A DNA stretch of 61,904 nucleotides from JAADEM01 sp965371855 (GTDB taxonomy: Bacteria > Bacteroidota > Bacteroidia > Bacteroidales > Marinilabiliaceae): NCBI GenBank assembly GCA_965371855.1, contig CBDUZZ010000020.1:1-61904 (forward strand). Reading direction: 5' to 3'. Below, one piece after another: positions 9,265 through 18,117 of this stretch (position 1 is the stretch's first letter; each line of letters starts with the position of its first letter). Position numbers and translations under genes: made by a program. Below the pieces are notes generated by a model. It was not told the origin of the DNA, did no database searches, and saw only the letters and a program-made list of their open reading frames with translations.

Positions 9265-11544
9265 ATGAATTATTTATTACGCCTGTTTTTGATTGCTGCC
9301 CTGATCGCCGATATTGGCGCATGTTCAATTAAGAACGATACGATTTATGTTTCACCTACTGGTGATGATACGAACCCGGGTACAGAGACGAAACCTTTTG
9401 CAACCATTACCCGTGCCCGCAATGCCGTTCGCAGCCTAAAAAAAGAAGGTGTCCGCGAAAATATTACGGTACTTCTCAGAGGAGGAACATATCAACTTAA
9501 AAAAACGGTTGTTTTTACTCTTGAAGATTCAGGTGGCGAAGGGCAAACAATTACTTATGCCGCATATCCCGGCGAAACCCCGGTTATCAGTTCCGGGGTT
9601 CCGGTTACCGAATGGAAAAAGCCACAGGTTTTTCCTGAAGGATTGCCCGAAAAAGCAAGAAGTAATATTTGGGCAGCTCATGTGCCCAATATCCGTGAGT
9701 TTAAAAAGAGCCAGAAAGTATCGCCATCGGTTGTGCCACAAATGGATAGAGTGAAAAGATTTTATACTCTGTACGATGGAAATACCAAATTACAACGAGC
9801 CAGAGGAGAAGGTTTTACTTTGAAGGAAATGGAACGTGATGAGAATACAGACCTTCAATTGTTCCGTTTTCCCGGAAAAGTACTTCAAAACTGGGCTGAT
9901 ATTAAAAATGCAGAACTTCATCTTATTCCACATTATATTTGGATGAGCAATATCCTGCCTCTCGAAAGTGTAAACGAGAAACAAGGAATGGCTCGTGTTT
10001 CAGCCCCTTGTACCTATATTTTAAATCCTCCAAAGAAAATGGCGTACAAGCCAACTGCATTCATCGAAAATTCGGTGGACTTACTTGATGAACCTGGAGA
10101 ATGGGTGCTGAATAGTGAAACCGATATGTTGTATTATTGGCCTAAAAACGAAAAACCAGGGGATAATATTGTTGCCCCGGTTTTAACCGAATTAATTCGT
10201 GTTGAGGGTGAAATTAATTACGAAGGGGCAAATGACACTCCTGTTAAGAATATTGTTTTCGATGGCTTAACTTTTACCCATGCCGACCGTTTCCCGTGGC
10301 ACGGAAAAACAGGTTGGGGAATTCAGCACGACTGGGAACGTTTCGATAGCCCAAGTGCGATGCTCCGTTTCAGGGGAGCCGAAAATTGTGCCGTTGAAAA
10401 TTGCCATTTTGTAAATGCAGGCAGCACCGGAATGCGCTTCGATCTGTATGCACAAAACAACAAGGTTATTGGTAACCATATTGAGCATATTGGTGGTGCA
10501 GGTATCTTATTCTCAGGTTATGGTCCGGGTACTAAAGATGTAAATAAAAACAACAATATTTCAAATAACTTGGTGCATGATATCGGAGAGCTCTATTTTG
10601 GGTCGTCTGCAATTTTTATGTGGCAAAGTGGCGAAAACAGAGTAAGCCATAATCATCTTTATAATTTACCATATGCAGGAGTTTTAGCTACCGGACGAAT
10701 CCGTTGGGACCCGACAGGAAAAAGCGAATGCTCAAAAACTATGAGATGGAATGAAGTGGGAGGAAAGGAAGTAGCCGACCAATTCAGGAACAGGGAAAAT
10801 ACCTGGTACGAACGTGAGCAGTACTTGCATGCCCGCAATAATTATATTTACCGCAACGATATTCATAATGCGACTGAAGTTTGTGGTGATGCAAATTGTA
10901 TTTATATATCGGGTGCAGGCAAGGGTAATGTTGTACTGGAAAATTACTGTCACGATATTTACGGTCCTCGTATGCACACATTCATCCGTTGTGATGATGA
11001 CCAAAACGAAACAACCATTGAAAGAAATATCATTTATAAATATTATGATGGACGTGGCGAAGGTATTACCAGCAAAGGTAAAAATGACATAGTCGGAAAT
11101 TTGGTTATCGATTTGCGTAATTCAGCTAAAGACCGTCACCGTGGTTATATTGTTTTTCCTGATGCACCAATTGTTGATTCAAAAGTTCAGGAGAATATTT
11201 TGTACTCGATGAAAAAAGGACAGTCTCCTTTTGGGCAGGGGAATGTCTTTATTCCCGGCAATCCATATTCAGGGGTAAAGCCCGACAGGTTGTGGACAGC
11301 CAAAGCCGACCGGAATGTCTATTTCAATACAAAACAGCCAATGTGGGGAGCTGCTGATTTAAAAGAAGCTCAACAAAATGGTGTTGAACAAAACAGCATC
11401 ATTGCCGACCCATTGTTTACTGATATTGAAAACGCAGATTTCAGTTTTAAACCTGGCTCACCAGCTTTAAAACTGGGAATTAAACAACCGGTACCTACCG
11501 ATTCTGTTGGGCTAGAACCAGCCTATCGTAAATTGCTGGAATAG
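9265..11544 (+). CDS. Right-handed parallel beta-helix lipoprotein, GH141-like (copy A)
   Basis: Probably a secreted or periplasmic glycoside hydrolase of the GH141 type (alpha-L-fucosidase/xylanase family). The lipobox IGACS (Cys about 20) is followed by the start typical of these beta-helices, IYVSPTGDDTNPGTETKPF, then LLRGGTYQL, TPVISSGVPVTEWK and a long series of short helix turns with Asn/His/Gly (GNHIEHIGGAGILFSGYGPG, NNISNNLVHDIGE). At 759 residues it resembles two other copies in the window (27264 and 31767), which share DWERFDSPSAMLRFRG. GH141 assignment rests on remembered family features and could be wrong; another beta-helix GH or a lyase is possible. It is followed after 129 bases by the two-domain esterase. 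Confidence 0.7.
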   Translation: MNYLLRLFLIAALIADIGACSIKNDTIYVSPTGDDTNPGTETKPFATITRARNAVRSLKKEGVRENITVLLRGGTYQLKKTVVFTLEDSGGEGQTITYAAYPGETPVISSGVPVTEWKKPQVFPEGLPEKARSNIWAAHVPNIREFKKSQKVSPSVVPQMDRVKRFYTLYDGNTKLQRARGEGFTLKEMERDENTDLQLFRFPGKVLQNWADIKNAELHLIPHYIWMSNILPLESVNEKQGMARVSAPCTYILNPPKKMAYKPTAFIENSVDLLDEPGEWVLNSETDMLYYWPKNEKPGDNIVAPVLTELIRVEGEINYEGANDTPVKNIVFDGLTFTHADRFPWHGKTGWGIQHDWERFDSPSAMLRFRGAENCAVENCHFVNAGSTGMRFDLYAQNNKVIGNHIEHIGGAGILFSGYGPGTKDVNKNNNISNNLVHDIGELYFGSSAIFMWQSGENRVSHNHLYNLPYAGVLATGRIRWDPTGKSECSKTMRWNEVGGKEVADQFRNRENTWYEREQYLHARNNYIYRNDIHNATEVCGDANCIYISGAGKGNVVLENYCHDIYGPRMHTFIRCDDDQNETTIERNIIYKYYDGRGEGITSKGKNDIVGNLVIDLRNSAKDRHRGYIVFPDAPIVDSKVQENILYSMKKGQSPFGQGNVFIPGNPYSGVKPDRLWTAKADRNVYFNTKQPMWGAADLKEAQQNGVEQNSIIADPLFTDIENADFSFKPGSPALKLGIKQPVPTDSVGLEPAYRKLLE

Positions 11545-11572
11545 TAAAATGGGTTAAGACAATTTGGTTTAA

Positions 11573-11659
11573 AGCCCTGAAAGGGTGAAAGGCAATAGCA
11601 CAGGGCAATGCCCTATGTGGAGATAAACAATAAAAAATAAAGCCTCCAAAGGGCGAAAG
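11573..11659 (+). repeat. Palindromic repeat unit in the spacer 11545-11673
   Basis: The spacer contains agccctgaaagggtgaaa, an inner hairpin agggc-aat-gccct, and then a second partial copy gcctccaaagggcgaaag. This pattern resembles short interspersed intergenic repeats that I have seen in many Bacteroidota genomes. It has no coding capacity and may act as a transcript-processing or recombination site. Confidence 0.5.
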
Positions 11660-11673
11660 AAAAAATGTAAAAT

Positions 11674-13197
11674 ATGAATAACAAAATCATCAAATTAATT
11701 TCAATCATATTTTTTGTATTGGCAGTATTTTATTCTGCCGACTCTGTAGCTCAGGACAAAAAATTGAATATTAAGTTCGCTGAAATAACAAATACCGAAT
11801 TGCCACGTGTTTTACTTATAGGTAATTCAATATGCAGCGGATACAATCAATATGTAATTGAGTCACTTACAGGCATGGCAAATGTAGATGTGTGGATTAC
11901 CGGAGCAAATATTGCCAGTCCTACAATTGGAAGAAGGGTAATAAATGCAATAGGAAATGGACCGTACAACATCATTCATTTCAATATTGGATTGCATGGT
12001 TTGGGCAACCGTATTCCTCAGGAAAATTACGAAACCCTGATGAATAAATATGTAAATACTTTTAGCAATTATTCACGCGACAGCAAACTTATTTGGGCAA
12101 GTATAACCCCTGTGCGCATAAAAGGCACAACTCAACTGGATACAACTCCGGGTAATAATTTACTAATAGAAAAGAGGAATAAAATTACCGGAAGCATAAT
12201 GAGCAAGAGGGGAATTCCCACAAACGATTTATACTCTTTAGCTACTGCAAATTTGGAACTTGGTGGTGCAGACGGAACTCATTGGACAAAGGAAGGTTCT
12301 AAATTATTTGCTAGGCAAATAACCGAAATAATTAAAAGAACTTTAAAAATAGTTACTGTTACACATCAGATAGAACCAACATTGAAAAATGTAAAATATG
12401 GTCCGCACGAACGCAATGTGCTTAATTTTTGGAAAGCAGATTCGGATAAACCAACCCCGGTTGTTGTGAAAATTCATGGTGGTGGCTGGGGAGCCGGAAG
12501 TAAATCTGAATTAATTGCATCCGACTATTTCTTGCCAAAAGGTATCTCGGTAGTCTCTATCGACTACCGCCTAATGAAAACGGATTTGTTACCTGCCCCT
12601 GTTTACGATGCTGCCAGGGCTTTGCAGTTTGTTCGCTCGAAAGCTAAAGAGTGGAATATAGATAAAGAACGTATTGCCGTTACAGGTGGGTCTGCCGGTG
12701 GTTGTACCAGTTTGTGGCTCATTTATCACGACGATTTAGCTGACCCTGATAGCGATGACCCGGTTGCCCGCGAATCAACAAAGCCATTTTGTGCTGCTGT
12801 CGAATCCGCGCAAACCTGCCTCGACCCGTTTGTAGCAAAAGAGTGGATAGGAGAGAAAATTGTGAGCAATGGAATGTTGTGGAAATCAGTGGGAGCAAAA
12901 AGTCCTGAAGATTTGGTTGAGAATTACGATAAATACAAAGAGATCTCTCACGATTTCTCACCATATTTTCATATCGACAAAAATGACCCGCCGGTATTTA
13001 TGATTAACCATAATCCACTTACTTTTCCTGCTCCCAGTGGTGGGCTTGCCATACATCATCCAATGTTTTTATTTAAAGTGAAGGAGAAAGCTGATGAAGT
13101 TGGTTGCGAAGCCCAATTACTGCTTCGTGGAACAAGGCAGCAGAATTATTATGATGGAATGGAATTTATGTATTCAAAATTGATGATTGGCAGGTAA
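11674..13197 (+). CDS. Two-domain esterase: SGNH hydrolase plus alpha/beta-hydrolase
   Basis: Probably removes acetyl or other acyl groups from the glycan outside the cytoplasm (signal peptide 1-26, ending VAQ). Domain one (about 40-230) is SGNH/GDSL: the block I motif is GNSICSG with Ser52, and block V is DGTHWTKEG with Asp200 and His203. Domain two (about 240-507) is an alpha/beta-hydrolase: HGGGW oxyanion motif at 268-272 and GGSAGG with nucleophile Ser340. The usual acid in HGDAD after NDPP is replaced by NHNPL, and no GHG-type His is seen near the end, so the second domain may have an atypical triad or be impaired. A longer relative with a third domain is at 24809. It follows beta-helix copy A. 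Confidence 0.8.
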   Translation: MNNKIIKLISIIFFVLAVFYSADSVAQDKKLNIKFAEITNTELPRVLLIGNSICSGYNQYVIESLTGMANVDVWITGANIASPTIGRRVINAIGNGPYNIIHFNIGLHGLGNRIPQENYETLMNKYVNTFSNYSRDSKLIWASITPVRIKGTTQLDTTPGNNLLIEKRNKITGSIMSKRGIPTNDLYSLATANLELGGADGTHWTKEGSKLFARQITEIIKRTLKIVTVTHQIEPTLKNVKYGPHERNVLNFWKADSDKPTPVVVKIHGGGWGAGSKSELIASDYFLPKGISVVSIDYRLMKTDLLPAPVYDAARALQFVRSKAKEWNIDKERIAVTGGSAGGCTSLWLIYHDDLADPDSDDPVARESTKPFCAAVESAQTCLDPFVAKEWIGEKIVSNGMLWKSVGAKSPEDLVENYDKYKEISHDFSPYFHIDKNDPPVFMINHNPLTFPAPSGGLAIHHPMFLFKVKEKADEVGCEAQLLLRGTRQQNYYDGMEFMYSKLMIGR

Positions 13198-13289
13198 ACA
13201 ATATGTATGTTTTCTGATATTTAAATTAAAACGCATGTTCACTGTTTATTTAGTATTCACATATTTTTAAACAATTTAAAATTTTATCA

Positions 13290-13844
13290 ATGAAAAAAAA
13301 ATGTCTAATTTCAGTAAAGCAACACGTTATCTTTTTATCGGTAGTGTTTGTGTTTGTTTCTTTAAGTGTTTCTGCACAAAAGAGTAAAAAAGATTTTTCT
13401 AAAGAAGAAGCCGTAATTAATCAGTTAATTGATGATTATAATCAGACAGAAGATGATTGTGATTTTGAAGCTCAGGCAGAAATCATGAGTGCCGATCGTA
13501 TTTTTGTTGGGGCTGCAGGTGAAGGACGTGCCGTTGACCAATCGCAGAACATGAAATTTCAGAAAATCCATCTTGATATAGTAAAAAAGGAGGTTCCGGG
13601 TATTATTTGGCACACCGAATCAAGAGATAGAATAATTAAATTTTATGGTGATGGAGATATTGCAATTGCTAGTTTCTTTTGGTTTAGGGCGGTTTATGTT
13701 CCTGCCGGAACACCTCCTGAAATTGCTGTAAAATACCCTCATCCAGCCCCTCATAATGTAACACTGGTTTTTGAAAAGAAAAATGGGGAATGGAAAATTG
13801 TACATACTCACATGTCTTTAATGTATCCGGTTGCCGGACATTAA
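13290..13844 (+). CDS. Exported SnoaL/NTF2-like (DUF4440-type) protein
   Basis: A 184-residue protein with signal peptide (about 1-29, ending VSAQ) and an NTF2-like fold pattern: an N-terminal helix (EEAVINQLIDDYNQTED), a stretch of strands (RIFVGAAGEG, IIKFYGDGDIAIASFFW) and the closing motif VFEKKNGEWKIVHTHMS, which is common in SnoaL/DUF4440 proteins. Such proteins may be small-molecule isomerases, cyclases or binding proteins. No catalytic role can be assigned. It has its own short spacer on each side (92 and 82 bases), with a stem-loop after it. Confidence 0.65.
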   Translation: MKKKCLISVKQHVIFLSVVFVFVSLSVSAQKSKKDFSKEEAVINQLIDDYNQTEDDCDFEAQAEIMSADRIFVGAAGEGRAVDQSQNMKFQKIHLDIVKKEVPGIIWHTESRDRIIKFYGDGDIAIASFFWFRAVYVPAGTPPEIAVKYPHPAPHNVTLVFEKKNGEWKIVHTHMSLMYPVAGH

Positions 13845-13851
13845 TATAGAA

Positions 13852-13890
13852 TTGAACCTTGGAATATTCGAAATTCAAAGGTTCAACTTT
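13852..13890 (+). terminator. Stem-loop after the SnoaL-like gene
   Basis: ttgaacctt (13852-13860) and aaggttcaa (13878-13886) form a perfect nine-base stem with a 17-base loop, followed by ctttcttgttt. It is 8 bases after the stop codon. The tail is only moderately T-rich, so it may be a weak or partial terminator within a longer transcript. Confidence 0.5.
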
Positions 13891-13926
13891 CTTGTTTGTA
13901 GTAAAATTATTTAAAAACATTGTTTC

Positions 13927-15018
13927 ATGAAGTTTGGGATGAGTATCGGAAAATGGTTTACGGCTGTTGTAATTATGGTTGTTTTATTTATCGGTTCTGC
14001 CAATTCGCAAAATAGTATTTTAAAAGATAGACCCAAAAGTAAAGTAGTCGATCACACAAAACTATGGTATCGAATTACAGGAGCGGTTGCAGCAACACGA
14101 TATCCGTTTCTGGATGAAACAGAAAAAACATGGCCGGTCGATTACCGAACAATTGTAAATGGTGCTCATCAAAATTTTGCCATTGAAGGCCCCAACGGTT
14201 ATACTTTTATTTATCCGAGCATTGTTATCCTCGATGCCGATGATAATATAAAGCAGATTGCAGTGGTCGAAAATTCCTCTTTGGTTACCGAAGAAAGAGC
14301 CAAAATATGGAAATTCCTTTCTACCTGTTTCGATAGTAAAAATACAAAAGCAACATTCGATGTTTACGTTCCTGTAGCTGATGAAGCTAAAGCTGCGAAA
14401 TTATTGAAAGCGAATGATGTTGATAATTATACGTTGTATGGCTATCAAATTGTAACAGGCTACCTCGAAATAGATGGTTCGTTTGTGCACAATGTTTTCG
14501 ATGCCGGTACCGACATTTCTACAACTGTTGCTGATGTGCCGATAAGACAGAGGGTGACCAGTGAAGTAATGCGGAATCGTATAATCAGGATAAACGCCAC
14601 CACCGGATATCCTTACTTCGACCAGGCTGATAATAGTTGGTCAACCACCTTCAAACCCTATGTTATAAACGATGAAGTGAAACGTTTTGGGTTGAAAGGT
14701 ACTGACGATATGGGCATGGTTTATCCGAGCATTCTTATTCTCGATGAAGGCGATTACATTCGCTTAATTGGGATGATTGAACCTGCCGAAAATGTAACTG
14801 AAGAACGTGCCAAAGTATGGAGGTTCCTTTCCGATCGACTTGATAACAAATCATTGAAATTCCTCTATATCCATGTTCCGCACGGTATGGAGAAAAAAGC
14901 ACTTAATATTCTCGAACGAAATAAAATTAACTATTCAGGTTTGCGCGGTTACAGTGTAGTCGATGGTAAACTTTTAATTACGCTGGTTACTACGCTAAGT
15001 AAAGGCGATAACCGATAA
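13927..15018 (+). CDS. Exported protein of unknown function built from two tandem copies of one domain
   Basis: I do not recognise this family. After a signal peptide (about 1-27, ending ANSQ) the chain holds two copies of a domain of about 145 residues (about 45-190 and 212-355). Aligned blocks are ATRYPFLDETEKTWPV with TTGYPYFDQADNSWST, FIYPSIVILDADDNI with MVYPSILILDEGDYI, and TEERAKIWKFLS with TEERAKVWRFLS. Each copy ends in an alpha/beta stretch (YTLYGYQIVTGYLEIDG / YSGLRGYSVVDGKLLIT). No catalytic signature stands out; paired domains of this kind could form a binding cleft. It is only 10 bases upstream of the TIM-barrel-like gene at 15029, suggesting coupled expression. Confidence 0.85.
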   Translation: MKFGMSIGKWFTAVVIMVVLFIGSANSQNSILKDRPKSKVVDHTKLWYRITGAVAATRYPFLDETEKTWPVDYRTIVNGAHQNFAIEGPNGYTFIYPSIVILDADDNIKQIAVVENSSLVTEERAKIWKFLSTCFDSKNTKATFDVYVPVADEAKAAKLLKANDVDNYTLYGYQIVTGYLEIDGSFVHNVFDAGTDISTTVADVPIRQRVTSEVMRNRIIRINATTGYPYFDQADNSWSTTFKPYVINDEVKRFGLKGTDDMGMVYPSILILDEGDYIRLIGMIEPAENVTEERAKVWRFLSDRLDNKSLKFLYIHVPHGMEKKALNILERNKINYSGLRGYSVVDGKLLITLVTTLSKGDNR

Positions 15019-15028
15019 AAAAAACAAG

Positions 15029-17113
15029 ATGAAAAAATTATACTATTCGCTATGGTTACTTCTCTTCATCTCTTTTTCCGTAACAGCTCAGATCAGTAAT
15101 TTGTCTCCATCCGATTGGGGGGCATCGGAAGTTACCGTTTCTAATGCTTCTGAAATATGGACGGTTAAAGGAGTAAAAAATACACTTACATTAAGCAGTC
15201 GCAATTTGTCGATGAAAGTTGACGATGGAACAGTTGTTTGGAAATTTGTTCCTTCAGCGGGTAACGATATGATTGTACGTTCGGAAAAGAAAAATTATAC
15301 TCTTCGCCTTGCCGATGCAGAAAATGTCAGCGTAGAAAAATACGAAACCGGATTCAAATCGGGGGTTAAAATTAAATTAAGTGGTTTTCAGGATAAAGAA
15401 AAAATCGCTTTAGATTTGTCGTTAATATTAACTGTTTGCCTCGAAGGTGCAGGCGAAGAACTGGTTTGTACTGTTGTTGCTATCGAAAATGAGACCAAAG
15501 TAAAACAGCTCGACTGGCCAAAGTTTTTAGATGCGTCAAATGTTGATTATACGCTGATACCAACAGGACGAGGAAACCTGATCCCCCGCAATTGGCCCAG
15601 GTTCTATCATCCGTTTTATGATGTTCCCGGGCTTGGTGAGAAAAATATTACCGGTGACACAACCAGTATCATACAAAGTAATCATATCGAATGCTGGTCG
15701 ATGTCGTGGTGGGGGTTCAAACAAGGCAAATCATCGTTAATCGTAATTACTGAAACTTCAGCTGATGCAGGATACGAATTTTCACATCCTGCCGGAGGGC
15801 CCACTGTTGTTGGACCACGTTGGTACGCATCTTTAGGCAGTCTCAAATATCCCCGGTCTGTACGTATGAGTTTTATTAAGAACGGGGATTATGTAACGCT
15901 TTCAAAACGTTATCGCAAGTATGTGAAAGATATTGGTCAGTTTGTTAGCCTGAAAGAAAAAATTGCACGGCAACCCGAAGTTGGGAAATTGATTGGTGCT
16001 GCTCATCTGCGTCCATACGTGATGTTGCAAAAAAGGACATTCACTGCTATTCCTGCCCTTAGTTACGATATGTACAAACCAACTCATAAAGAACCTGAAA
16101 AAGATGGTGGAACGAGTGTTATGACTTTTGACCAACTTGGCGGTCAGTTGCGGGAGCTAAAAGCCGATGGAGTTGATAATGTTCATGTGGTTTTATGTGG
16201 ATGGACAAATGAAGGTTACGATATGGGGCACCTCGACCCGTTACCTCCTGCACCCGGAGCAGGTGGCTGGGAAGGCTATAAAAGATATATTGAAACCTGC
16301 GATGAGCTTGGGTATACTTATGTGAACGATGATCAGTACCGCGACTATTATATAAATTCTCATTCCTACGACCCTCAGTTTGCAATTCAGGAAGAAGACT
16401 CAACAGGGCGGCCTCTGATTTTCCCCGGAACGCGGTTCGAAAAGTTCTGGAAAGAGGGAAAGATTGCAGTAATGAACTATTGGGCAGGTGGCGACAACAC
16501 TTATATAAACGGACAATTTGCCTATGGGCATCTTAAGAAAAATTACAAACTGATGGCTAAGCATGATGTTAAAATGAAAGGGCTGTTTTTTGATGTTTTT
16601 GGTTACGTGCCGCCAACCGAAGACTTTAATCCTGAACATCCGCAATCACGCACCGATTGCATGAACAATAGAGCGATGATGTTCAACTGGGCGAGAAATA
16701 ATTTGGGAATTGTGGGTGCTGAAGATGGTGCTGACTGGGTGGTGCCTTATGTCGATTATACCAGCGTCGCCATGGAAGGGAAATGTATTCCCGTGCCACT
16801 TTATAATTTGGTTTATCATGATGCCATAATTACCCAGGCCGGAAGTTTTCAGAATCCTTTGCGTTGCATCATGAATGCCGGATATGTTCAAATTGATTCA
16901 GATTATGATAAGAAATTGACAAAGGTAGTTACTGCACTGCAAAAAAGGGTAGGACTTTTGGAAATGACTAAACATGAGTTTTTAGATGCAACATTCAGGA
17001 AAGAGCGCACTACCTTTTCTGATGGCACAACGGTTACCATTGACAGGGATGCCGGAACATGGGAAATTGATCCGCCGCTTGATGGTTTTACTTCAAAAGG
17101 AATAATAAAATAG
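15029..17113 (+). CDS. Exported TIM-barrel-like putative glycoside hydrolase (DUF5696-like), copy A
   Basis: A 694-residue exported protein (signal about 1-20, ending VTAQ). The first 300 residues are a beta-rich domain (TSIIQSNHIECWSMSWWGF, SHPAGGPTVVGPRWYASLG) and the rest looks like a TIM barrel with strand-end acids: VLCGWTNEGYD, DDQYRDYY, GLFFDVFGYVPPTEDF (Asp522) and VGAEDGADW (Glu565, Asp566, Asp569). These would be good catalytic candidates. The family call DUF5696 is from memory and tentative. Copy B at 18118 shares this layout and an almost identical C-terminus (KERTTFSDGTTVTIDRDAGT). The stop codon is directly followed by the ATG of the next gene. Confidence 0.7.
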   Translation: MKKLYYSLWLLLFISFSVTAQISNLSPSDWGASEVTVSNASEIWTVKGVKNTLTLSSRNLSMKVDDGTVVWKFVPSAGNDMIVRSEKKNYTLRLADAENVSVEKYETGFKSGVKIKLSGFQDKEKIALDLSLILTVCLEGAGEELVCTVVAIENETKVKQLDWPKFLDASNVDYTLIPTGRGNLIPRNWPRFYHPFYDVPGLGEKNITGDTTSIIQSNHIECWSMSWWGFKQGKSSLIVITETSADAGYEFSHPAGGPTVVGPRWYASLGSLKYPRSVRMSFIKNGDYVTLSKRYRKYVKDIGQFVSLKEKIARQPEVGKLIGAAHLRPYVMLQKRTFTAIPALSYDMYKPTHKEPEKDGGTSVMTFDQLGGQLRELKADGVDNVHVVLCGWTNEGYDMGHLDPLPPAPGAGGWEGYKRYIETCDELGYTYVNDDQYRDYYINSHSYDPQFAIQEEDSTGRPLIFPGTRFEKFWKEGKIAVMNYWAGGDNTYINGQFAYGHLKKNYKLMAKHDVKMKGLFFDVFGYVPPTEDFNPEHPQSRTDCMNNRAMMFNWARNNLGIVGAEDGADWVVPYVDYTSVAMEGKCIPVPLYNLVYHDAIITQAGSFQNPLRCIMNAGYVQIDSDYDKKLTKVVTALQKRVGLLEMTKHEFLDATFRKERTTFSDGTTVTIDRDAGTWEIDPPLDGFTSKGIIK

Positions 17114-18052
17114 ATGAAGAAGCAAGAAAATAAAATATCACGTCGTAGTATGCTGCAAGTTACTGCTGGTACAGTAGCTGCAACTACATTAGGATTAATT
17201 TGCTTTAATAAAGTTTACGGTGAGGGAGCTTCTGAACAAGTAATTAGTGGCAATAAAATAATTCAGAATGGAAATATTAATCAGTCGGTCGCCGATTGGT
17301 GTTTTACTGCCGGCTTTCTCGACAAGCCAATAACGCTTGATAAGCTTGCGCACGAATCTGCTGCAATGGGAATAAAGTCTGTTGAACTGGTTGATCCGAA
17401 ACATTGGGGCATACTAAAAAAGCATGGGTTGATTTGTGCGATGGCCAACAGTCATGGTTTCGAGAAAGGATTTAACGATAAAAATAATCATGCAATGTGC
17501 ATCAGTAAAATTAAAACTGCTGTTGATGAATGTGCCGATGCCGGATTCCCAAATGTTATTACATTTTCAGGATTTAGAAATAATATTCCTGATGATGTTG
17601 GACTTGAAAATACCGTTGAAGGTTTGAAAAAAATTATAGGATACGCCGAAAAGAAAAAGGTAAATCTGGTGATGGAGGTGTTAAACAGCCGGGTCGATGT
17701 TCCTATGAAAGGCCATCCCGGATATATGGGCGATACGGTAGAGTGGGTAGGAGAAGTATGTAAACGTATTTCATCGCCGCGAATGCTTATGCTTTTTGAT
17801 ATTTACCACGTGCAAATTATGCAAGGTGATATTATTACACGTATTCGCAAGTGGAAGGATTACATTGGGCATTATCATGTTGCAGGAGTGCCGGGCAGAA
17901 ATGAAATGGACGAAAACCAAGAGGTAAATTATCCGGCCATTATGCGAGAGATTATTAAAACTGGTTTTAAGGGTTATGTTGGGCAAGAATTTATCCCAAC
18001 CCGCGAACCACTTATCGAACTTCGCAAGGCTGTGCAATTGTGCGACGTTTAA
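17114..18052 (+). CDS. Tat-exported hydroxypyruvate-isomerase-like sugar isomerase
   Basis: A TIM-barrel enzyme of the AP-endonuclease-2/hydroxypyruvate isomerase superfamily, which interconverts small keto and aldo sugars or acids with a bound divalent metal. The N-terminus SRRSMLQVTAGTVAATTLG is a twin-arginine signal, so it is exported folded, probably with metal. Metal-binding or catalytic candidates are all present: Glu188 (MEV), Asp229 (LFDIYH), His255 (HYHVAG) and Glu292 (GQEFIP). At 312 residues it equals the family length (about 260) plus the signal. The ATG abuts the stop of the preceding gene, implying translational coupling. A periplasmic sugar isomerase between two putative hydrolases is unusual. 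Confidence 0.85.
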   Translation: MKKQENKISRRSMLQVTAGTVAATTLGLICFNKVYGEGASEQVISGNKIIQNGNINQSVADWCFTAGFLDKPITLDKLAHESAAMGIKSVELVDPKHWGILKKHGLICAMANSHGFEKGFNDKNNHAMCISKIKTAVDECADAGFPNVITFSGFRNNIPDDVGLENTVEGLKKIIGYAEKKKVNLVMEVLNSRVDVPMKGHPGYMGDTVEWVGEVCKRISSPRMLMLFDIYHVQIMQGDIITRIRKWKDYIGHYHVAGVPGRNEMDENQEVNYPAIMREIIKTGFKGYVGQEFIPTREPLIELRKAVQLCDV

Positions 18053-18117
18053 GGCTGGCAGGAGTTTAATGGCACTAATTATTAAATAGAGGTGAATGAT
18101 GAAGAATCAATGATAAA

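Noticed and set aside
13290..13844. The SnoaL-like gene as a polyketide cyclase
   Set aside because: Only the general NTF2-like fold pattern is visible and there is no biosynthetic context.
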